Below, piece by piece: positions 29,153 to 38,372 of a DNA stretch of 38,372 bases. This DNA comes from Alphaproteobacteria bacterium. GTDB taxonomy: Bacteria; Pseudomonadota; Alphaproteobacteria; JALCBB01. Below the pieces are notes generated by a model, which saw only the letters and a list, made by a program, of their open reading frames with translations, was not told where the DNA came from and did not search any database. The stretch's first letter is position 1. The number at the start of each line of letters is the position of its first letter. Made by a program: the position numbers and the translations under genes. The stretch lies in NCBI GenBank assembly GCA_028066985.1, contig JALCBB010000002.1:1-38372 (forward strand), written 5' to 3'.

Positions 29153-30462
29153 TCCTCGCCTCCGAACTCCGCCGCAGAAGGCGCCGGCAAAATCGTCCCC
29201 GCGCAAACACCGAAACCGACACGATACCCGTCCGCGCAGTATCCGCGCAACACAACAGTGTCGCCGTCTTCAAGAAAAGTACGCGCGCCTCCGTCAACCT
29301 CTATCGGGTCGCGGCCGTTCCATGTCAGTTCAAGGAGCGAGCCGCAACTGTCGCGCGGCGGACCCGAAACCGTCCCCGAACCGAGAAGGTCGCCGGTCTC
29401 CATCGCGCAGCCGCAAAGCGAATGATGCGCCAGCTGCTGCGCCGCCGAATAATACATGAAACGGCTGTTCGTGCGCGAAATCACCGTCTCTCCGCCGTCG
29501 CGCGGAGACAGCGCGACCTCAAGATGAATGTCAAAGTTGCCGGGCGCCGTCTCCGAAAGATAAGGCAAAAGCGGCGTCTCGCGCGGCGGCGTCGCGACCC
29601 GAAACGGCTCAAGAGCATCGCGCGTCACAACCCACGGACTGACCGAAGTGCCGAAAACTTTCGCCTGAAACGGGCCGAGCGGCTGATACTCCCAGACCTG
29701 AATGTCGCGCGCCGACCAGTCGTTGAGCAGAACATAGCCGAAAATCATGTCGTAAGCGGCGGCGACAGTGACGGGCTGTCCCATCGGATTCGCGCCGCCG
29801 ACAACAGCGCCAAGTTCAAGTTCAAAATCCAGTTTGCGGGAAGGCGCGAGACGCGGCGCGGCGTCTTCGGGGCCGCGCAACTGTCCGAGAGGACGGCGGA
29901 TGTCCGTCCCCGAAACAACAACCGTGGAGGCGCGCGCGTTGTAGCCGACAGGAATATGCAGCCAGTTCGGCATGAGCGCGTTGTCGGCGCCGCGAAACAT
30001 CGTGCCGACATTGGTCGCGTGTTCCCGGGAGGCGTAGAAGTCGGTGAAGCCGCGCGCGTAAAACGGAAGATGCATCCGCGCCGCCGCGCGCGGCACAAGA
30101 GCGCGGTCAATAAGCGCGCGCACGGCGGACGGAAGATCGGCGCCGGCGTCCAGAAGATCGGCGATGCGGCGGCGGGTGTCGGTCCAGCGGCTCTGCTCCA
30201 GCGCCATGAAAGGATTAAGAACACCGCTCTGAAAAACTTTGACGGCGCCGTCGTTGTCTCCAGGACGCAGAAGACCCTCCGCCTCCAGAAGGGTAAGATC
30301 TAAAATGCGCGAGCCTATCGCGACGCCGACGCGAACCGCGCCGCCGTCCAGCGAAAAGGCGCCGTAAGGAAGATTCTGAATCGGAAAGTCGCAGTCGGGA
30401 AGGTTTGCGTCTTCCACATGACTGCGGCGGGCGGGGTCGTGGGTTGCGTCAAGGGCGGGCAT
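29149..30462 (-). CDS. fah: Fumarylacetoacetase
   Basis: DFPIQNLPYGAFSLDG, DFYASREHATNVGTMFRG, LNDWSARDIQVWEYQPLGPFQAKVFGTSVSPWVV. Start trimmed to 30462. Confidence 0.94.
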   Translation of the reverse strand: MPALDATHDPARRSHVEDANLPDCDFPIQNLPYGAFSLDGGAVRVGVAIGSRILDLTLLEAEGLLRPGDNDGAVKVFQSGVLNPFMALEQSRWTDTRRRIADLLDAGADLPSAVRALIDRALVPRAAARMHLPFYARGFTDFYASREHATNVGTMFRGADNALMPNWLHIPVGYNARASTVVVSGTDIRRPLGQLRGPEDAAPRLAPSRKLDFELELGAVVGGANPMGQPVTVAAAYDMIFGYVLLNDWSARDIQVWEYQPLGPFQAKVFGTSVSPWVVTRDALEPFRVATPPRETPLLPYLSETAPGNFDIHLEVALSPRDGGETVISRTNSRFMYYSAAQQLAHHSLCGCAMETGDLLGSGTVSGPPRDSCGSLLELTWNGRDPIEVDGGARTFLEDGDTVVLRGYCADGYRVGFGVCAGTILPAPSAAEFGGEE

Positions 30463-30475
30463 GGTCGTGCGTGTA

Positions 30476-31807
30476 TCAGTCGCCGTCCCAGACGGGGCGG
30501 TCGCGGCGGAAGTTGCGGCGCAGTCCTTTCCAGAGTTCGGGGTAGTCGCTCTGCAAGGTCGGAAGTTCGGCGGCGTAGCGAGTCGGCTGCTGCGGCAGGC
30601 GGGTCTCAAACATGAAGGCGAGGGTGTTGTCCAGTTTTTCGGGACGCAGGTCGGCGCGCGAGGCGGCGCGGAAGGCGTCGGGGTCGGGGCCGTGCGGCAG
30701 CATCATGTTGTGCAGCGACATTCCGCCGGGCGCGAAGCCCTCGCGTTTGGCGTCGTAGACGCCCTCAACGAGTCCCATGAATTCGGACATGACATTCCTG
30801 TGATACCACGGCGGACGAAAGGTGTCCTCGGCGACCAGCCAGCGCGGCGGAAAGACGACGAAATCAATGTCGGCGACGCCGGCGTCTCCCGACGACGCGG
30901 TAAGCACCGTGAAAACGGACGGGTCGGGGTGATCGTTCAGCACCGTGCCGAGCGGCGAAAAACGGCGGAGGCTGTATTTGTACGGCGCGTAGTTGCCGTG
31001 CCAGGCGACCACATCAAGCGGCGAGTGGTCAATGACGGCTTCGTGAAAAACACCGCACCATTTGGAGACGACACGGTGCGGGGTGTTGTCGTTGTCTTCA
31101 TAGGCGGCGACGGGCGCGAGGAAGTCGCGCGGGTTCGCCATGCAGTTGGCGCCGACGGGTCCGCGTTCGGGAAGCGTGAAAGGCGCGCGATAGTTTTCGC
31201 AGATGTAGCCGCGCGCGTTCGGAGCACCGGCGAGAACGACTTTGAATTTGACGCCGCGCGGAATGACGACGATTTCGCCGGGAGTGATGTCAATGACGCC
31301 CATTTCGGTGATGAAGACGAGGTCGCCGAGTTCGGGGACGACGAGCATTTCGCCGTCGGCGTTTGAGAAGGTTTCGTCCGTCATGTTTTCGGTGACGGCG
31401 TAGGTGTGAATGGCGAAGCCGTCGCGGACGAGGACATCGCCGGCGGCGGTGACGGTGCGGATTCCGCTGATGAAAGTTTCGGGTTTGTCGGGGAGGGGTG
31501 TCGGGTTCCAGCGCATCGGGGCGGGGGGAAGATCACATTCGCCGGATGTCGGGGCGGAGCGCCAGAGGGGGAGTTCGCGGCGCCGTGTCGCCGGACCGTG
31601 CAGGACAGAGGGGCGGATGCGATAGAGCCAGGTGCGGAGGTTGTTCGCGCGCGGGGCGGTGAAGGGGGTGCCGGAGATTTGCTCGGCGTAGAGTCCGTAG
31701 GGGCAGCGCTGCGGCGAGTTTTGCGCTTCGGGGAGGGCGCCTGGCTCGGATTCGGTCTGAAAGTGGTTTCCGAAGCCTGACATATATTTGAGTTTGCTGT
31801 CGTTCAT
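30476..31807 (-). CDS. hmgA: Homogentisate 1,2-dioxygenase
   Basis: [80 protein letters not shown]. Confidence 0.96.
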   Translation of the reverse strand: MNDSKLKYMSGFGNHFQTESEPGALPEAQNSPQRCPYGLYAEQISGTPFTAPRANNLRTWLYRIRPSVLHGPATRRRELPLWRSAPTSGECDLPPAPMRWNPTPLPDKPETFISGIRTVTAAGDVLVRDGFAIHTYAVTENMTDETFSNADGEMLVVPELGDLVFITEMGVIDITPGEIVVIPRGVKFKVVLAGAPNARGYICENYRAPFTLPERGPVGANCMANPRDFLAPVAAYEDNDNTPHRVVSKWCGVFHEAVIDHSPLDVVAWHGNYAPYKYSLRRFSPLGTVLNDHPDPSVFTVLTASSGDAGVADIDFVVFPPRWLVAEDTFRPPWYHRNVMSEFMGLVEGVYDAKREGFAPGGMSLHNMMLPHGPDPDAFRAASRADLRPEKLDNTLAFMFETRLPQQPTRYAAELPTLQSDYPELWKGLRRNFRRDRPVWDGD

Positions 31808-31828
31808 GGCGGCGAAGGGTCAACCTCT

Positions 31829-32098
31829 GGCATTAGTGGGCGGGGAATTCAGACTCTTACAGCAGCCGCTCAAGCGAACCGCACCCACTGATGCCCGCAG
31901 GCGCTGCCTGCAAAAAATTAAATTTTAAGGGACAAACAATGGACGGACGAACCAGAAACTGGTTTCCCGTCCATTTAATTTTTTTGCGGGCGGCGCCCGC
32001 GGGCGACAGCGGGTGTCGCCAGCAGGAGCGGCGGACACGGCGCGTGCAAAGTCCGCGCTTACTGGCGGAAAGGCTGGTTCTCACGGGACTCTCCGCGT
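31829..32098. repeat. Degenerate inverted-arm element (I) joined to a family-3 hairpin repeat
   Basis: GGCATTAGTGGGCGGGGAATTCAGACTCTTACAGCAGCCGCTCAAGCGAACCGC; GCAGGCGCTGCCTGC; ACGGACGAACCAGAAACTGG core; GCGGGCGGCGCCCGC; GTGCAAAGTCCGCGCTTACTGGCGGAAAGGCTGG. Confidence 0.78.
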
Positions 32099-33184
32099 TC
32101 ATGCCTCTACAGGCTCCTCAGCCCTCAGGACGCCGCGGCGTATCTGATCCGCCTCAATAGACTCAAACAGCGCCTTGAAGTTTCCCTCGCCGAAACCGTC
32201 GTCGCCCTTGCGCTGGATAAACTCAAAAAAGATGGGGCCGATGACAGGTTTGGAAAAAATCTGCAGCAAAAGACGCGGAGCGCGTCCGTCGGCGGCGCCT
32301 TCGCCGTCAACGAGAATGCCGTGCTTCTTCATCCGCTCCACAGGTTCGCCATGATCACGAACACGCTCGTCAAGCATGTCGTAATAAGTCGCGGGCGGCG
32401 GCGGCATAAAACGAATTCCGCTCTCGGCAATCGCGTCAACAGACGCGTAAATGTCGTCGCAGGCGACGGCGATATGCTGGATTCCCTCGCCGTCATACTG
32501 GCGAAGATACTCCTCAATCTGACTGTCGTCGTCGGCGCTCTCGTTGAGCGGAATGCGGATTTTTCCGTCCGGCGAAGTGAGGGCGCGCGACAGAAGGCCG
32601 GTCTGTCGTCCTTTGATGTCAAAGAAGCGAATCTCGCGGAAGTTGAAGGCGCCGGCGTAGAAGTCGTACCAGGTCTTCATATTGCCGCGGCGGACATTGT
32701 GCGTGAGATGATCAAGCGTGTGAAAGCCGGCGCCGCGCGGACGCGGGTCGGGCGCGCCGAGCCATCGGAATTCATCCTGGTAGCAGGAGCCGTTGTCGCC
32801 GTAAGTCTCCACGAAGTAGAGGAGCGAGCCGCCGATGCCGACAACAGCGGGCGCGGCGACGGTCTTGTCGCCGGTGTATTCTTCGGCGCCGGCGTTTGTC
32901 GCGCATTTGAGGGCGACGGCGGCGTTTTTGACGCGCCATGCCATCGCGGGGGCGCAGGGGCCGTGTTTGTCGGTGAAGCGGGCGGCGTGGGAGCCGGGTT
33001 CGCGGTTGAGAATGTAGTTGATGTCGCCCTGTCGGTAGAGGGAGATGTCTTTGTGTTTGTGACGGGCGACTTCGGCGTAGCCCATCTGAGTGAAGAGGGC
33101 GGCGAGTTTGTCGGGGTTCGGGTGCGCGAATTCAACGAATTCAAATCCGTCGGTGCCGGCGATATTTTCTGGGAGTTCGGACAT
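32099..33184 (-). CDS. hpd: 4-hydroxyphenylpyruvate dioxygenase
   Basis: GFEFVEFAHPNPDKLAALFTQMGY, LDHLTHNVRRGNMKTWYDFYAGAFNFREIRFFDIKG, EGIQHIAVACDDIY, QIFSKPVIGPIFFEFIQRKGDDGFGEGNFKALFESIE. Start trimmed to 33184. Confidence 0.95.
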   Translation of the reverse strand: MSELPENIAGTDGFEFVEFAHPNPDKLAALFTQMGYAEVARHKHKDISLYRQGDINYILNREPGSHAARFTDKHGPCAPAMAWRVKNAAVALKCATNAGAEEYTGDKTVAAPAVVGIGGSLLYFVETYGDNGSCYQDEFRWLGAPDPRPRGAGFHTLDHLTHNVRRGNMKTWYDFYAGAFNFREIRFFDIKGRQTGLLSRALTSPDGKIRIPLNESADDDSQIEEYLRQYDGEGIQHIAVACDDIYASVDAIAESGIRFMPPPPATYYDMLDERVRDHGEPVERMKKHGILVDGEGAADGRAPRLLLQIFSKPVIGPIFFEFIQRKGDDGFGEGNFKALFESIEADQIRRGVLRAEEPVEA

Positions 33185-33348
33185 GTCGGGTCTCCTGCTG
33201 TGTCGCGCTGACGTGCCCTGCACGCGACAGACAAGATCCCGGCCCGCGGGGATTCGGCGGATTTGCGCTGATTTGGCGCACTCGCCACAATCATTTGCAT
33301 TGTAGCACACCGCCCGAAGAATTAGCAACCCCCCCGAAGAACCAATCT

Positions 33349-33828
33349 CTGGCATTAGTGGGAGATTGACTAAGACATTCACGATAGCCGCTCAAGCAAG
33401 CGATGCCAGCAGATGGGTGCGGGCTAGCCCGCAAAAAAAATTAAAAATAAAAAGAATTAAATTTAATAATTATCACCCCATTATTTGTCTATGTTAACAA
33501 GAGAAGAATTTATTTAATTTGACCCCTTAAATAGTCAATTAATCTTTAATTTATTTTTTTGCAGGCAGCGCCTGCGGGCTTAAGTTGGTGCGGTTCGCTT
33601 GAGCGAACATCGTGAATGTCTTAGTCCAACGCCCACTAATGCCAGAGACAGCACGCCGATTTAATTGACACCGTGATTGTCGCCTGTCCATTAATAGTCA
33701 ATTATTTTTTGGCGGCAGTGCCGCCAGCCATCTGCTGGTACAGTTCGCTTGAGCCAGCATCGTGAATGTCTTAGTCAAACTCCCACTAATGCCAGGGGCC
33801 GTTCTTCGTCCGTCTCTTAATTAAAAAA
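33349..33828. repeat. Inverted-arm element copy J with an additional arm
   Basis: GCGGGCTAGCCCGC at 33419-33432; GCAGGCAGCGCCTGC; third arm GGCGGCAGTGCCGCC; right end TTCGTCCGTCTCTTAATTAAAA. Confidence 0.92.
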
Positions 33829-33829
33829 G

Positions 33830-33903
<74 letters not shown>

Positions 33904-33971
33904 ACCAATAACCTCATCACAATGAATTGTCCGACCACCACACCGCGTCACAAACAAACAAGCGCTTACGA

Positions 33972-34090
33972 AGCCCGGCGACGACCTACTCTCCCACGCC
34001 TTCAGACGAAGTACCATCGGCGCTAAGGGCTTTCACAAATCGAGTTCGGAATGGTTTCGCGTGCTGATCCCTCGCCATGATCACCGGACC
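33972..34090 (-). rRNA. rrf: 5S rRNA (approximate ends)
   Basis: Complement of CGGCGACGACCTACTCTCCCACGCC...TCGAGTTCGGAATGG...CACCGG. Confidence 0.92.
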
Positions 34091-34154
34091 ACATAAACAC
34101 TCGCCGCAAAAAAACACAGCGACACAAAAACAACCACAGGAAAACCTGCACGCA

Positions 34155-36935
<2,781 letters not shown>

Positions 36936-37053
36936 GTGCGGGTGTTCCTGTTGGAGCATTCGCGCACACATACAAGGTTTTGCACGGACTTGCGATGCGG
37001 ATACTGGTGCATCACGCTGTCCGTGCGTGGTCAGACAATTCACGATTTACAGG

Positions 37054-37102
37054 GGCGGCGGTGCCGCCGGCCGTCAGCGGACATAGGAGCCGACTGACGG
37101 CG
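37054..37102. repeat. Solo arm hairpin in the 16S-23S spacer
   Basis: GGCGGCGGTGCCGCC followed by CGTCAGCGG...CCGACTGACG, same two-stem layout as the element arms. Confidence 0.7.
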
Positions 37103-37125
37103 AATTCGGTTTCGTTTGAAACTTT

Positions 37126-37560
37126 CATCAGAAGACAAACGAAGCGCTGTCTCCGGCATTAGTGAGCGCGCGACTTAGACATTCACGGCGCCGGCTCAAG
37201 CGAACCGCGCCAACTGACGCCCGCAGGCGCTGCCTGCAAAAAAAATTAAATTAAAAAGAAAATAATTTATTTAATTGACATCATTAATAGTCAATTAATA
37301 ATTAAGAGGGCGATTTATTTAATTGACCCCTTAAGTGGTCAAATTAATTTTTTATTTTTTTTGCGGGCTAGCCCGCACCCATCTGCGGATATCGCTCGCT
37401 TGAGCCAACATCGTGAATGTCTTAGTCAATCTCCCACTAATGCCAGAGACTGCACCATGGAAATTTCCGAAGAGCAGCATATGGCATTAGTGAGCGTTCA
37501 ACTCAGACATTCACAGCGCCGGCTCAAGCGAACAACACCAACTTACGCCCGTGGCGGCTC
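37126..37560. repeat. Inverted-arm element copy K, inside the rRNA operon spacer
   Basis: GAAGACAAACGAAG left end; GCAGGCGCTGCCTGC; core TTTAATTGACCCCTTAAGTGGTCAAATT; GCGGGCTAGCCCGC at 37363-37376; CCCACTAATGCC; further half arm to about 37560. Confidence 0.93.
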
Positions 37561-37565
37561 GCCAC

Positions 37566-37637
37566 TGGAGCCGGTCGGAGTCGAACCGACGACCCCCTGC
37601 TTGCAAAGCAGGCGCTCTCCCGCTGAGCTACGGCCCC
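37566..37637 (-). tRNA. tRNA-Ala (TGC)
   Basis: GGGGCCGTAGCTCAGCGGGAGAGCGCCTGCTTTGCAAGCAGG...GGTTCGACTCCGACCGGCTCCA. Confidence 0.95.
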
Positions 37638-37656
37638 AAACACACGCAAAACTCGG

Positions 37657-37730
37657 TGGGCCCGGGAAGACTTGAACTTCCGACCTCACGCTTATCAAGC
37701 GCGCGCTCTAACCAACTGAGCTACGGGCCC
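37657..37730 (-). tRNA. tRNA-Ile (GAT)
   Basis: GGGCCCGTAGCTCAGTTGGTTAGAGCGCGCGCTTGATAAGCG...AAGTTCAAGTCTTCCCGGGCCCA. Confidence 0.95.
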
Positions 37731-37871
37731 AGACAAAAGAGACAACACCCTCACTAAAAAATTTCAAGACGCGGAAGAGACGCGGAGACAACGACCCCAC
37801 ACCCCAAAACAACCTTTTCTTCGTCGCCCCGATGGAACGCGCCGCAAAGGCACGCTCATGATCAGGACTCG

Positions 37872-38372
<501 letters not shown>

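Overview
The window is 38.4 kb of a GC-rich bacterial chromosome. The partial 16S looks alphaproteobacterial by eye. Most genes are catabolic and transport genes, largely on the minus strand:
- an L-fucose/sugar-acid-like cluster: aldo/keto reductase, lactonase-type amidohydrolase, TRAP transporter and enolase-superfamily enzyme
- a tcuAB-like pair
- a full hydroxyquinol/maleylacetate/3-oxoadipate route with a branched-chain-type ABC importer
- a MmgE/PrpD gene, tctABC and a GntR regulator
- the homogentisate route of tyrosine catabolism (hpd, hmgA, fah, maiA)
- an rRNA operon on the minus strand (16S, tRNA-Ile, tRNA-Ala, 23S, 5S, tRNA-fMet)
The most unusual content is intergenic. A family of roughly 400-bp elements occurs here as seven core-bearing copies (one truncated by the window edge) plus degenerate, GC-rich or half copies. 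Each core-bearing copy has inverted, hairpin-rich arms around an AT-rich core and termini resembling TTAATTAAGAGACAGACGAAG. The arm hairpins differ between copies but keep pairing. All seven cores have the same polarity on the + strand. One copy lies inside the 16S-23S spacer. By eye, base composition on the + strand follows a sawtooth: it runs from A/C-rich to G/T-rich across each interval between elements and resets at most elements, whichever way the genes point. Separate families of GAC/GTC-rich tracts and other hairpin repeats are also present. No computation was run. All skew, identity and folding statements are from visual reading.
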